Source of the DNA: Paracentrotus lividus
Lineage: Eukaryota > Echinodermata > Echinoidea > Camarodonta > Echinidae
DNA length: 64,000 nucleotides
Assembly (NCBI GenBank): GCA_940671915.1
Contig: CALNVZ010003429.1
Location: 22,511,690 to 22,575,689, forward strand
Direction: 5' to 3'
Part shown: positions 47,229 through 58,893 of the stretch, piece by piece
How the letters are laid out: each line of letters opens with the position of its first letter
Position numbering within the stretch: the first letter of the stretch is position 1
Translations under genes and position numbers: made by a program
The notes under the pieces: model-generated
The model's database searches: none
Told to the model about the DNA's origin: nothing
Seen by the model: the letters and a program-made list of their open reading frames with translations, nothing else

Positions 47229-47537
47229 CAGTCAACCTTGCTTAAGTCAAAGGCCTTTTCTATTAAGTCAAACATATTTTCTCAGTCCCAAAAGATTTGG
47301 GCAAGGTTGACTCTTTCTCATTGAAGACAAATCCTTGAGAGTACATTCAAGACCACATGGGGGAAACTTTAAAAAAAAAGAGAGAGAAAAAAGAGAGAAG
47401 ACTGTTGACACGTTTGCGCCTAGTAGGAGGCAATTGGTACTTTGTATGTTGTCCCTTTCAAATACTCCAAGAAGAGTTTTAATAGACAGGAGACCTTTAT
47501 ATAGAGGGTTGCCACTAAGACAGGTTTGACTGTAATA
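47229..47537. mobile_element. MITE-like element with TACAGTCAA(A)CCT ends
   Basis: TACAGTCAACCTTGCTTAAGT at the left is inverted relative to ACTAAGACAGGTTTGACTGTA at the right. It is about 309 bp and non-coding. Confidence 0.55.
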
Positions 47538-48289
47538 TGCTCTGAATGATAGGAGCAAAGCCTCAAACTAAGAAACAGTGTTGAAAGACTGATGAGCTAC
47601 AATTAGAAAAAAAATGAGACAAAGAAACAAAATCATTTAACCACTGATAATAGATTTTTATTTATTTTATATTATTAGGTGGGGGTAAAAACTGGCATCT
47701 TTACCTGCTGAGAACCGGATGAGTTATATGATTGTAGACATGTATCTAGGGGAGGTAGATAGCCTAAGCATGGGATCTGACAAAACCTTTTCATCCCCCC
47801 CCCCAACGTAATTTCCTATAAGTACTGTTTTAGCAGGGGCCACTGAGCATTTTTGAAAGTGGAGGGGCTGAGCGGAAAGTGCGTGGGGGCTGAACAGGCT
47901 AAAAATCACAAATCTTTGGTCATTTTGCGTTATTGTACATGTTTGCTGAACAAAAGTGGGGGAGGGGAGTGGCGTCAGCCCCTTCTAGCTCCGCGGCCCC
48001 TGTTAATGTTAAGTGCATGTCTGGCTCAATTTTTTTTTTTTATTATCACTATGATATAATCTTTAAATGTAGAGAAAAAAAATTAAAGAAAGAAGATTAA
48101 TGCACCATAATATTGATCATGTTAGGAGGAATTGCATTTTGCACACATTATTATACAGTATTCCCTGCAAGAATTGCAAATTGATAGAGAGGCAGCTTAT
48201 GCCATAAATCAGGTAAAATTTGTGGCGAAATACTAGAAAAAAAATATTAATGTCATTTGCGATATTAAATCGCGTCTGGTATGCAGACT

Positions 48290-48422
48290 ACGAGTTATCT
48301 AAAGCTGATGTGAATATGGCGGCGGTTGCCTTGATCTGCTGATGTCGACCCTCTTTCACTTGGATTATACGCTCGTTTTAGCTGGAGAAAAATCGAATTA
48401 TATTAGCAATATATGATAAAAG
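48290..48422 (+). promoter_or_regulatory. Probable promoter and non-coding first exon of the alpha2delta-like gene
   Basis: GTGAATATGGCGGCGG at 48311-48326 is a YY1-type initiator-proximal motif in a local CpG-containing region. It is followed by a strong donor AAAAG|GTAAGTAG at 48422. The next + strand exon with a free acceptor is 52448. The ATG inside the motif opens a short uORF (MAAVALIC). Inference from motif plus donor. Confidence 0.45.
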
Positions 48423-48533
48423 GTAAGTAGAAGCTGAGATAAAAATTGCAGTGTTTAATCTCATCGACAGAGATGATTTCATGAGTGTGTTATGTTGGGA
48501 TGTCGTCCCATAAATTGCACCGGTCGATCAGGG

Positions 48534-48637
48534 TTGCAGCGGTGACTGTGTACGTGTGTGTGGGTTCATATGGCTACGCTCTCCCCCGATCGGTCGGGAG
48601 AGTGTAGGCATAAACAAACACACAGTCACCGCTGCAA
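48534..48637. mobile_element. Hairpin MITE
   Basis: TTGCAGCGGTGACTGTGT and ACACAGTCACCGCTGCAA are perfectly inverted. The inner arms (GTGTGTGGGTT..., GCTCTCCC against GGGAGAGTG) also pair. It is just downstream of the presumed promoter. Confidence 0.75.
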
Positions 48638-48934
48638 TGCCGAATATGTGTGCGTATGTCACTGTGTGGCATGACTGCACCAGTCCAGCGGAGGCCTCCT
48701 CGCTTAATACGAATACGATAGCAGCTGGATTGGGGCCGTAGCATGTGTATTCCATCTAAAGTTATATAGACCTCTATCCTCACGGCGTTGAGTGAGGCTT
48801 CATTCCCATGCAAAGTAGACCTCTACTGATTGTATTTATGCTGCTGATATTATGAAGGAAGTGCCTGTGTCTGCACACCTAAAATTTGATTTCTTAAGAC
48901 AATTGTTTTATTGTTTAGACTATTCAATTCTTTA

Positions 48935-49051
48935 CAGAGGCGTCAGAACGCTCTGAGAATACAAAGCATGGGGGGGGGGGCAAGCCAGGCATTGTAACAC
49001 ACAATGGCTTGCCCCCATGCTTTCTTTCCGCACAGGCTTCTGACGCCTCTG
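48935..49051. mobile_element. Hairpin MITE (CAGAGGCGTCAG ends)
   Basis: CAGAGGCGTCAGA and TCTGACGCCTCTG pair. Inner GCATGGGG..GCAAGCCA and TGGCTTGCCCCCATGC pair too. It is about 117 bp. Confidence 0.75.
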
Positions 49052-50130
49052 ATTCTCTATATTCCAGACTAAAGATCAATTAAAACCTAAAAACAAAAAT
49101 CAAGAAATTGTTCGCCCAATTAAAAACAATTTTTTTCTGGTAGGATGGGGGGTTGGTTGTCCGGACACTTAATAAAAATGAAGCCTGGTTTTTCATCTAA
49201 GGATTAAGCCAAAAAATATGTTGAAGAATTCTCATCATCATTATTTGTTCTCCACAATATTTTCTGACATTTTGTGCTAAAAACTTCAAAGACATTGCTT
49301 TTAAATCCTTTCAAATGACTGGTTAAAATTGAGTGTCCGGACATCCAACCCGTCCGGACATACAACAACTGGGTATACAATTTTAAAATGAGCTTGTCAT
49401 TTTTTGTAGCAAAACTGGAAAATGCCCATGTCTGCACATTAACTCATTTTGCATGCAGTTAAAGCGCAGTTAACTTTTGAACTTTCACTTTTTGACAATG
49501 CCTGGTTAAAATTTTCAGGGTAGTGCTAGTTATGCAAATAAAACTTGCTGAAAATCATGACATTGCCTGGTAAATAATTATTTTCCCATTTTTTTGTAAC
49601 AAATGGATTGTTTGGGATAAGATCGGAAATCAATGATGTTTAATAGTTGGGTGCGTTTTTCTATCAAAATCGCCTATTTATGTGGGTGCCCAGACATGGG
49701 CACTGCACAGAGTTAGACACTCATACCATACTCTTTGTGCACATAAAGCCTACTGAGCTAATTTTCTGATAAAATAATAAATGCCAGCTTTCAAAAGAAA
49801 AGCTGATCAAATTAGCTCTTAATTTATTCCTGTCATGAAAGGGTTACTAGCATTCTTTTTATTATTCCATCTGTACGCACAATTCCATTCATCTTTAATA
49901 TTTGCCTAGCTGCATTGCGTTCGTACTCACATATGTACAATGTAAACAGTCTTCTGTGTTTGCAACCTACATGTATACCGTAGCTCAATAGCAAAATCAT
50001 ACAAACATTGAGAAGTAGATGTGAATTATCAATATGTAGCAATTATATGTAGAAACTGGTCACTGTCCTACGTTCCATGCATTGTTTCTATACACCTGTA
50101 GGCCCAGCTACAGGTACATTGAACATTGAA

Positions 50131-50350
50131 GACTGATGTGTTGGCTCAGTGGATAGAGAATCCGCCTCATAATCGGGAGGTCATGGGTTCGAGCCCCGGC
50201 CGCGTCATACCAAAAGACATTAAAAAATGGTAGTTGCTGCTTCCTTGTTTGGCGTTCAACAAGAGGGGGATAGAGTAATGTTTTTCTGGCGCTGCTCAGT
50301 GGCTGCCAGGCCCATGAGAAAAGGGGCAAAATAAATATCCGTTTCGGACA
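50131..50350 (+). mobile_element. tRNA-derived SINE, copy 2
   Basis: The head TTGGCTCAGTGGATAGAG...GGTCATGGGTTCGAGCCCC has A- and B-boxes at tRNA spacing and the CATAATC anticodon region. It is followed by GTCATACCAAAAGAC and a body ending near GGGGCAAAATAAATATCC. It shares the junction with the SINE at 13335. The TTCGAGCCCC arm is intact, but the acceptor stem is not obviously paired, so I call it a SINE rather than a tRNA gene. Confidence 0.7.
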
Positions 50351-50770
50351 ATACAATGTAAAATTTGGAGCATTTAGATTTTTAGATTTAGAGATTAATA
50401 CTTTTCATGAAGTTATGGTGGATACATTTCATCTTTCCAGCAACATCTTTTTGTTCTGGCTCTAATTAATATCAATGTGTTTGTGTCTGTCTTCGCGTTT
50501 TTATCTTTTCCTGAACATGTTACGATTTCAGACTTTCCCCATCTAGATGCCCATTACAGACTTGTGTAATATTCATATAAGGGCTGTCCCCACGAGGTTT
50601 TTTCCTCTTCAAAATACCTCCTACAGATTAGAAAGTATGTGTAATGTGTAGAGGGATGTAATATTTTCATATCAAATGTTTACGCATTGTCATTGCACAT
50701 CTCATTTATTGGTGCAATGTACAGTATGTACTATACCTTGCAGTTGTGCACTGTTTACATGTTTACATAC

Positions 50771-50948
50771 TATGCTCATATAACACAAACTCTCTATGAA
50801 TATGATGCATTTTTGAAGAGACACACCACCTTGTGGGAATAGTGTCTACACTAAGCATTTTTAAATGTGTGCTAGCTATATAACATGTTTGCTCATAACA
50901 CAAACTCTCTATAAATATAAAGCATTTTTTATGAGACACACCCCCTCG
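50771..50948. repeat. Two-copy tandem duplication
   Basis: GCTCATATAACACAAACTCT...GAGACACACCACCTTGTG is repeated as GCTCATAACACAAACTCT...GAGACACACCCCCTCGTG, period about 115 bp. Confidence 0.65.
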
Positions 50949-51199
50949 TGTGAACAGCCTGTCAGTGTCAGTGCACACTGAACCAGGTTTCTGCTCCCTG
51001 AGGCATAAGTGAAGTATTGATCCAAGTTGTAATCAATTTAGATGATGTGAATGCTTGGTGGTGCGCACACATGGCTAGCATGGTCGTCTAGCCTCCATGC
51101 GTGGGTCTGGCTGTAATTATAGTTTGGATGGGCAGGAGGTTCTTATTGGGTTGAGAAAGCAAAGAATTTTAATACTCTCTTGTATACATGTGTACGGCT

Positions 51200-51930
51200 C
51201 ACTGTGGATACCGGTATGTGCTTCACATGTACATGTACAATGTAGTTGAGAGCCTTTATGTAGAGTACAGGTTTATGTACATGTACATGTTCAAAGTATG
51301 TTCAGTGCCTGTACAGTGTGATTTTCGTACATGTACATGTGTATGTACACACCTAGGTAAGACATTTCAGTTGCTCATCTATTTTACTCATGATTATGAA
51401 GGGGATTATGAAGGTGACACATGTACTTATTTGTATAAGTTTTAAATAATAACTGCAATAATTTTTAAAGATTTGACTGAAATTTTGGTTTGCTTCCTAC
51501 TTACATTTGTACATACCTGTACAAGAAGCTGTAAACTACATGTAAACAAATGTATAGAGTAGCAGTTGCATTTTTGTCTATTGGTTTTACCTGGGGGTGT
51601 TAACACCTTCTGGTTATACTGTAATTCATTGTATGCTTGTAAATGCATGTCAGGCTCATGGACATTTGATAGTCGCGTTATACTGTAAAACCAATGATCC
51701 AAATAGGATGTGAAGATGTGTATTTTGAATGTTAGAAATTTCAGCGACAAATATTACTTTAGCTTCAACGCTAAAAAAAACATGTATGTACATCATGCAC
51801 ATGTTTATACTTTCTAGCCTGTACATAGATACATACATGTAGGCATACATGTACAATCTTGTCAAGATGTGAAAACATTGTAAAATACTAATATATGTAC
51901 AAATTTATGTATGTACATGTATGTACAGTG
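51200..51930. repeat. Cluster of TGTACATGTACA-type words
   Basis: CACATGTACATGTACAATG (51226), TATGTACATGTACATGTTC (51273), CGTACATGTACATGTGTATG (51328) and further TACATGT words near 51780-51925 give an unusually dense run of the palindromic ACATGT/GTACAT motif in a presumed intron. Confidence 0.6.
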
Positions 51931-52447
51931 CGGGATGCATACAATATTTTGAGACATCAAAATTTATGAGGCGCTGTTTATACATTGACATGGGTGTACA
52001 TACTTGGTAAAACACAAAACATTTCTTGCTCTACAAATGTATGTGTAATGTAGTGATTTGGGTATATTTTTGGTATTGGATACACATATATACACATAAA
52101 ATATGTGTACATTATCTTGCAGTTTCTCGCTTGTGATTTGTTTCTTTGTGTGGTATGGTAAGCCTGCATGCATGTTATATTTTAGATCTTGGTATCATTT
52201 GTACTCATTTTTTTAAAAATTATGAAATCACATAGAATTGGACAGGATTAAAACAGCAGTGCCAATAGTGTGGAAAGGATTATTCAAATTACATGTATAG
52301 CTTTTGTTTTTCGTAAATCAATAGATGCCAATATGTTAGCACATTCTGTCTGTTTTCATACCGTATGTATTTGCACTTTTTGAAGCAATTTATGCCAAAG
52401 TATGAATGCTTTTTATCATACATGACTTTCTCTCTTCTCACTTCCAG

Positions 52448-52585
52448 GGTAAACATTTCAATGCAGGAGTGTGTGAAAACCAATCTGGCTACCATGCCCA
52501 ACCAACTCCAGCTCTGAACACTATCCGACGAGGTGTCTACAGTTTCATCCACTACTAGCCAGAGAGCTCTCAGCGTGATCTCACT
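52448..52585 (+). other. 5'UTR part of the alpha2delta-like first coding exon
   Basis: Acceptor TTCTCACTTCCAG precedes 138 bp without an in-frame upstream ATG that reads through; the ATG at 52586 begins the signal peptide. The acceptor implies at least one upstream non-coding exon. Confidence 0.6.
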
Positions 52586-53303
52586 ATGGCCCCCAGATGT
52601 ATTATTGCATTAGTGTTGGTGGTGTCGTTACTGCTGTATGGAGAAGTGTGTAGCGGGGAGGTGTACGATGATGATTCGCAGATGTTCAGCTACAGTAAAG
52701 ACGCAGAAGACGGAACGCTGGACGCTCACGTGCAGAACTGGGCAACGCTTGTGCAGAATTATATTGTGCATGTAAGTTTCTGGGTTATATTTTGTGTCTG
52801 TATATCCTATTATTGTTTTATATTTCAGTAGATGTATACACTGTACATTGTCTCTCTATCTCTCTCTCTCTAAAGACTCTGTCTCTGTCTCTATCTGTCT
52901 GTCTGTCTGTCTGCCTCTCTGTTTATCTCGTTCTGTCATTTTCTCTATATCCCTCTTTTTTGTTCTCTCTTCTCATTCTCTCTCTCTCTCTGCCTCTCTT
53001 TCTCAGTCTAAATTTAAATCTCCCAACTTCCGTTTCTTTTTGTCACTCTGCTTCTTTGTTTACTTCTCTCCCTAACTCTTTATCTGTTTCTGTTTCTCTA
53101 TTTCTTTCCCTCCCTTTCTGTACTTTGTTCCTCCTCTTTCATTATCTCTATGTCTCTCTCTTTTTTTCTCTCTTTTATTTTGTCCATCTCTGTCCCTTTT
53201 CGCTCTCTCTCTCTCACTGCAGCTGCATTTGTATGTTTCTCTGGTATTGTACATCTTAATTGACTCAATAATCTCTCTCTTCTTTCCTTGTGTTGTTTCT
53301 CTT

Positions 53304-53337
<34 letters not shown>

Positions 53338-55257
53338 ATACCTCCCTTTATTTTCATGTCGACAATGTACCTTTCTCTGATAATTTACACACTAATCGAC
53401 TCAATGACCCATATTCTGAACTGAATACCGAGTTTATATGAATTGCAAGTTCGTGCAAACCTATTGTGCGATCCTTTTGTGTGAGGCATCATTCAACGTC
53501 AGACAAAAGGATCGCACAATAGCTTCGCACAAACTAGCAACTCATTCAAACTCAGTCTTCACTCCAGAATACGGGCTTTGCTCTCCCTCTCTCTCTCCCT
53601 CTTCCCCTCTCCTCAGCTCACCAGTGAGGGGCTGCAGTCACACTACACCCAGCATTTCTTTGACACTGCAAACTACACCCTGCAAGAGAAGAACGGCAAT
53701 GAGACTGTCAAGAGGGTCAAAGATCTTTTAGGAGACTACTTTGTCAGAAAAGAACAAGCAGCTAGAGTGAGTAAATTTACTTACTATAATAGATGTTGAT
53801 TTATTCCTTTGAAAAAAATCTTGAGTTGTCAAATTGAGCAATAATTTTGAAAGAAAGTCTCAGAAATCAAGGTGATTTTGTTTCATAAAATATCATCACA
53901 TATTAAAGTTGGAACATAGTTTAAAGCTAGCTAAATATTGTGAAATGAAAACTGACATAAACCTTGTAAAAACCCAACACATATAATAATCACACATCGA
54001 GTATACAATCTTGTAGAAAAGATTTGTCTAATGATAATAGGGCTACAACATGCTTATTTTGTTGATAACTTAGTATTAAAATGATTTCTTATTTTCTATC
54101 AGAAATGATTTGGTAAATGTATGTCTATAATTTATACCTATTGTACAAAACACTTTGCGGTCATTATGGTAGAATATTAAATGAGAAAACATAGTGTGTA
54201 ATGACTACAGTTAATCTTTAATTCAACCATAATTCAAAGATTCATCAGTACATTAAATTACATGTTGGTTAATCTTTAGCTACATATAGTCATGTTGATT
54301 TGACTGATATTTGATATCACTGTACATTTACAACTTGCTATCTTAAAAATATAGATCAGTATAAATATAATATCAAAGCTACAACTGTGTTGATTTGATC
54401 AATATTCATATATCACTTCATTTACAACTTATCCTCTAGACTCTATCCGTAAAATATAAGACCATTTTTATTTGATCAATATTTATATATCACTTCATTT
54501 ACAACTTATCCTCTAGACTCTATCCGTAAAATATAAGACCATTTTGATTTGATCAATATTTATATATCACTTCATTTATATCCTCTAGACTCTATCCGTA
54601 AAATATAAGACCATTTTGATTTGATCAATATTCACACATCACTTCATTACCGTAACAGCTTGTTATCTTCTTGACTTAATGTCATTATGTAATTTAATCT
54701 TAAATCTATACAAATAATCAATTTTATTTGACCAATATTCGCATATCACTTCATCAAGTTATCTCATAAACTCTATATCAGTGTAAATATATGTATTTTA
54801 ATCGTAATAAAGCTAGATTAACTTCTTTTTGTCAATATTCATGTGTCAGTATCACTACATTTACTACTTGTTACATGCACTGACATAAATCCATAAAGAA
54901 GGCTATTCATCTGTGGGGGATATTACATAATAATACAAAGCGTCATTCCCCTTGATGAATAGATAGAGTGAGCAGATTTACGCCGGTGGTTACATGTTTC
55001 TTCTAAACTCTATATCAGTATAAATGTACAATTCAATCTTAAAGCTACTTGTACAACCATGTTGATTTGATATCACTATATTTACATGTTATTGTTTGTT
55101 TCCAGAAAATTGTGCAGAAAGTTGCGGACCTACACGACAGTTTCATGAACTCAACAAATGACAACTTCACATACACCAGGCTAGATCAGCTTGACGATAG
55201 TGTATACAGGGATGCTGATATATCGGATTCTCTTCCAGAGGACATTACTTTCAATTC
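52586..55257 (+). CDS. CACNA2D-like: Voltage-gated calcium channel alpha2delta-like subunit, N-terminal part
   Basis: Coding exons 52586-52771, 53617-53766 and 55106-55257, all with consensus acceptors and donors and compatible phases (the last ends in phase 2). The first exon continues 5' as UTR to an acceptor at 52447. The N-terminus MAPRCIIALVLVVSLLLYGE is a signal peptide with likely cleavage after VCSG. The remainder (HVQNWATLVQNYIVHLTSEG, TVKRVKDLLGDYFVRKEQAA, RKIVQKVADLHDSFMNSTND, SLPEDITFNS) is helical with N-glycosylation sequons and follows the layout of the VWA_N region that precedes the VWA domain in alpha2delta proteins. Those proteins are GPI- or membrane-anchored and traffic Cav channels. 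The VWA and Cache domains are not in view, so CACHD1 or another VWA_N protein is possible. Later exons must lie beyond 55.3 kb. Confidence 0.65.
52840..53340. repeat. Pyrimidine-rich CT/TCTG/TTTC low-complexity tract
   Basis: About 500 bp dominated by CTCT, TCTG and TTTC units within the first coding intron. The long Ser/Leu frames through it, and the Arg/Glu frame on the other strand, are compositional. Confidence 0.85.
53408..53576. mobile_element. Hairpin MITE, family H copy 2
   Basis: Same arms as 11662-11829: CATATTCTGAACTGAA, TTGCAAGTTCGTGCAAACCT, AGCTTCGCACAAACTAGCAA, CACTCCAGAATACGGG. It lies just upstream of the acceptor of exon 53617-53766. Confidence 0.75.
54290..54860. repeat. 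Tandem repeat, about 75-80 bp unit
   Basis: The unit TTTGATCAATATT(T/C)ATATATCACTTC ... TTATCCTCTAGACTCTATCC ... AATATAAGACCATTT starts near 54396, 54475, 54548 and 54621. More diverged units lie either side (about 54310 and 54725-54850). The three central copies are nearly identical. Confidence 0.8.
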
Positions 55258-55964
55258 GTAAGTATATTAATTTCAGGAACGTGTATTAGGAAAGGAGGAA
55301 TCTAAACAAGTCGGACAAGTACATATATGTACATGTATAACTCGTCTCCATTCGTCTTAACAGAGGATTCCCATTAAGAAAAAAAAAAAAATAATAGTAA
55401 TAGCACTTGTCCAGTTTAACTGCTGAAACGATTTACAGTATATTATTACCCCACTCATTGGATTAAATTCCTTTTCTTGCTGGCTGCCATTTTACAGTTG
55501 CCTAAATCAAAACCACAACCCCTGCATCTCTAGTCAAGTGATGCGACCACTAGAATATGACACTTTTACAGTGCAATACAGAAAATAGAAGATTTTTCAA
55601 TATAACTATCCATAAACATACATGTATTAGAATAATGAACAACATGTGACTCCATTGAAACCAATCACAGCTTGTAATATATACTATTAAAAATTAAAAA
55701 TACTTTTACTGTAATAACATTTTTCAATACATATACAGTGTCCCCAAAAATTATTTGTACACTTTGAAAAAATTTAATTAATCAAATCGATGTTGGTTTG
55801 AAATTTCAATTACTATTTATATCAGATGGTAGGTGATGTCTCCATCACCTGAACCAAAAATCTCAAATGTTCCATCACCCTCGGAAGTTCTAGGCCGCCA
55901 TTTGCAATTTTCATGGCCCAAAAATTATTTGTACACTTCAGAATATGGGGTTTTAAAGGAGTGT

Positions 55965-56270
55965 TTAAATTTTTTGGGGGCCTTCTTTGGCTTCCAGGGC
56001 AGTCATCAACCTCCTTGGCATACTGTTGACCAATTTAGCACTCATTTCACGGCCAATACCATTCCAAGTTCGCTGGAGCGTGTCCTGGAGCTGCTGGAGG
56101 TTTGATGGTGAGTCTTGCGGGCGCTGTCGCTTCAGATCATCTCTCATGTGCTAAATGGGGATTAAAATTGGGATCTGAGGTGCCTTTTCTGGCTTCTCAA
56201 CAAGTTTTCTTCTAAAATAATGCTTTAATATGCTTCGCTGCATGCTTGAGGTCCCTGTCATGTTGGAAGA
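55965..56270 (-). pseudogene. Tc1-like transposase C-terminal fragment, left arm
   Basis: Minus-strand frames read FQHDRDLKHAAKHIKALF (the third catalytic block region, here diverged from the usual NDPKHTA) and, in another frame, MRDDLKRQRPQDSPSNLQQL ... LVNSMPRRLMTALEAKEG, the usual transposase end. Stops and frame breaks are present. Confidence 0.7.
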
Positions 56271-56394
56271 CAACTTGAAGACCAATCAGCCTTCATGCAA
56301 GTGGGAGCCTCTAAGAGGCAAAAATAGTCTCATGGACATCAGTTTTCATGATGATATTGATAAACAGACATTATGCAATTAAATATTGCAATTT

Positions 56395-57140
56395 GCGACC
56401 AAAGAAAATTGCATCCAAGGCCACAGAGGCTGAGGAATGACTGGATGCCATCAAGAGTATCTGAAACAGGCTAAATGGCCACATGACTATAAGTGGAATA
56501 ATTGGCAAGAAAGAAGCCAAATGTAAGGGACAGTAAAAAAAGATGGTTTTTGCAAAACAACATGGGAACAAAGCCTGCAGACTTCTAGCACTCTGTCCTG
56601 AGACCTAATTAGTGCAAAAGTGATTGGATATGATGCATGGGACCATGGGTGTCTTGTAGGATGCTTTCAGTCAGTCATGCTTGAGCCACATTGAGGCACA
56701 ATGGAGGATGTTTCATGATTTGGAGTTGTATGGCAAACAGTAGATTTGGAGAGATAAATTTCATAACACGGCATCATGAATGCTGAAGCCATTAGGATAT
56801 CCTTGCCCCACAGAATGGCTCAGATGCTCCCATCTACTTCAAGTCTGAATGTCGTCAATTTACGATCCAACATACAATGACCCCAAGTACACAGCAAACC
56901 ATATTAAAGCAATATTGCAACAGAAACATGTTAAGCTGCAGAAAGGGCACCTCACAGCCCCAGATTGAATCCCAATTTAGCAATGAGAGGTGATCTGAAG
57001 CGACAGCGCCCTCTAGACTGACCATCAACATCCAGCAGCTCCAGGACATGCTCCGGCAGCGACTTGAAAAGGTATTGGCCGTGAAATGAGTGCTAAATTG
57101 GTCGCAGTATGCCATAAAGGCTGATGACTGTCCTGGAAGC
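56395..57140 (+). pseudogene. Tc1-like transposase middle and C-terminal part, right arm
   Basis: The + strand has relics of the conserved middle (about 56650-56840: HGGGSVMVWG-like HNGGCFMIWSCMAN and FITRHHECstop) and then NDPKYTANHIKAILQQKHVK with the Asn-Asp-Pro-Lys block at about 56877. After in-frame stops comes the LKRQRP and RLMTVLEAK end matching the left arm. Inactive. Confidence 0.7.
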
Positions 57141-57970
57141 CAAGAGAGACCCCCAAAATGTTAAACACTCACTCTTTAAAAACCCATCTTCTGAAGTGTA
57201 CAAATAATTTTTGGGCCATGAAAATTGCAAATGGCGGCCTAGAACTTCCGAGACTGAACGGAACATTTGAGATTTAGTGTTTAGGTGATAGTAACATACC
57301 TTCCATTTGATATAAATAGTTATTAAATTTCAAACCAACATCGATTTATTTTATCTCACATTTTTCAAAGTGTACAAATAATTTTGGGACACTGTACATG
57401 TACACGTAGATATTGTATAAAGGCTTGTGGAAGACAAACAAGTAGAAATGCACAGCTTCTTGAACTGTTGCTATTTGTATTATTATAGTAATCAGATATT
57501 TTTTATCAAAAAAATGTCATACAATGCAAATTTTTTTCTATAACTGTTTTAGATCTATTTCTACCAATTTTCTGCTCTTAACAAAAACAACTTACATGTA
57601 ATTCCAATGATATACAGAAATGTGTCCTTTAGCAAAGTTAAGAAGAAAAATATAAAAAGGATCTTGTGTAATTCAAATTTAAGTGATATTTTAAAAAAGT
57701 AATTCCACACATATAGTTTTAATAATGGTTCAAGATCTTGAGGGAATCGAATGAAAATGAAAAAAAATATTTATTGGATTTGAAAGACTTGTTTTTATTG
57801 AAAATTCATCGGCAAGGTTTAGTGATAGCGCATTTTTGTTTTGTTTTCCAAATATATAAAAAAAAGAAATTAATATTGGAATTTCAATTTTCGTAGAATA
57901 CGTAAAATATTGTTACTTGCTGAAGAAGAATTTAGACTCATTTTCAACTCATCCAATATTTTTTCTACAG

Positions 57971-58418
57971 CTCTTACAATATTTCTGCGTATCCTACTGA
58001 ATGTTATCCAATATATATTCACTATCTATCCTTTTTAAATGTTAGCGTTAAAAGATATCATACTTGGAGTGGGAGATTTTTTTTCGTCAGCATTGTTGGT
58101 ACAGGTACAAACAAAAATTGGATGTCCAGCTTGTCCTTGCTCATTATTACAGGCAGATTTTCGCAATCCCTTCCACAGCCCTCTGAACATTTCCCTGATG
58201 AAATCATACAGATCTGGAAGACCGCTTGTATGAAAAAGGATCATCAGTGTAAAAAAGATGAGATGGAGGAGAAGATGGTCCAGTTGAAGTTCTTTTCGGA
58301 AACTTCTGCAGAAAAAAGAAAACCCAAAAGAAAAAACTTTAGAATCTGGTTGATCAAATCTGTCTATATATTTCGATTTTTTTTTACAAACTGGCATTCT
58401 TATATAAATAATTAACAT
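57971..58418. other. Overlapping open frames on both strands, status unknown
   Basis: On +, after acceptor TTTTTTCTACAG, a frame stays open for 148 codons (SYNISAYPTECYP ... to a stop at 58413). It would join exon 55106-55257 in phase, but it does not look like the next alpha2delta segment. On -, an ORF from 58418 contains GLPDLYDFIREMFRGLWKGL and KSACNNEQGQAGHPIF. I cannot decide whether either is coding; a mobile-element relic is possible. Confidence 0.25.
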
Positions 58419-58639
58419 TTAAAATTTTGCATGGATCTACAACATTGTACATGCTTTATTGTAAATAGTGTTTAAAGGAAACATGTGCTGTGATTGGTTT
58501 AGATCAGTTCAAGTAACCTACATTGTACATGTACCTTCAATTTTTAAAAGGCCTGATTGGACACTACCGATTCTAACATTTTGCCTGATTTGTGCCAGCA
58601 AACAGTAAGTAAAATGGTGCACAGGACATCGGCGGCGAT

Positions 58640-58672
58640 CCCGGGGGGGGGGGAGGGGGGGCGGGGGGCGGG
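58640..58672. repeat. Poly-G tract
   Basis: A run of G interrupted by single A or C residues; potential G-quadruplex. Confidence 0.85.
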
Positions 58673-58893
58673 GTTGAATATAAAAAAATTCAGTTGAGAG
58701 GACTTTATTGAAAACATTTCATTCTTGCAAGTCCGAAGACTTGTGATGGTATAAGCCAAGGATAAAACTCAAAATATACAAATTCTTAGTATCGAGAGCG
58801 TGAATTTAAAAACTGCGATATATGGGCAATGCTTTCTTACATGTACATGCAAGAGCCGAATTTAAAAAACCAGTGAATATGTTTTTGAAGCCG

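Larger units (their letters stand above)
55736..57394. mobile_element. Tc1/mariner-type element with long mirror arms
   Basis: Flanked by TA on both sides (55734-55735, 57395-57396). The tips CAGTGTCCCCAAAAATTATT and AATAATTTTGGGACACTG are inverted. The inverted similarity runs about 530 bp (about 55736-56270 against 56865-57394), far beyond normal termini. Each arm carries the C-terminal part of a Tc1-like transposase pointing inward-to-outward in opposite directions. Confidence 0.85.

Noticed and set aside
50131-50205. Functional tRNA gene
   Set aside because: A and B boxes are present, but there is no clear acceptor-stem pairing, and it is joined to a SINE body shared with 13335-13520.
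52792-53259. Ser/Leu-rich 155-codon frame in the alpha2delta-like intron
   Set aside because: CT-rich low-complexity sequence downstream of a consensus donor at 52772.
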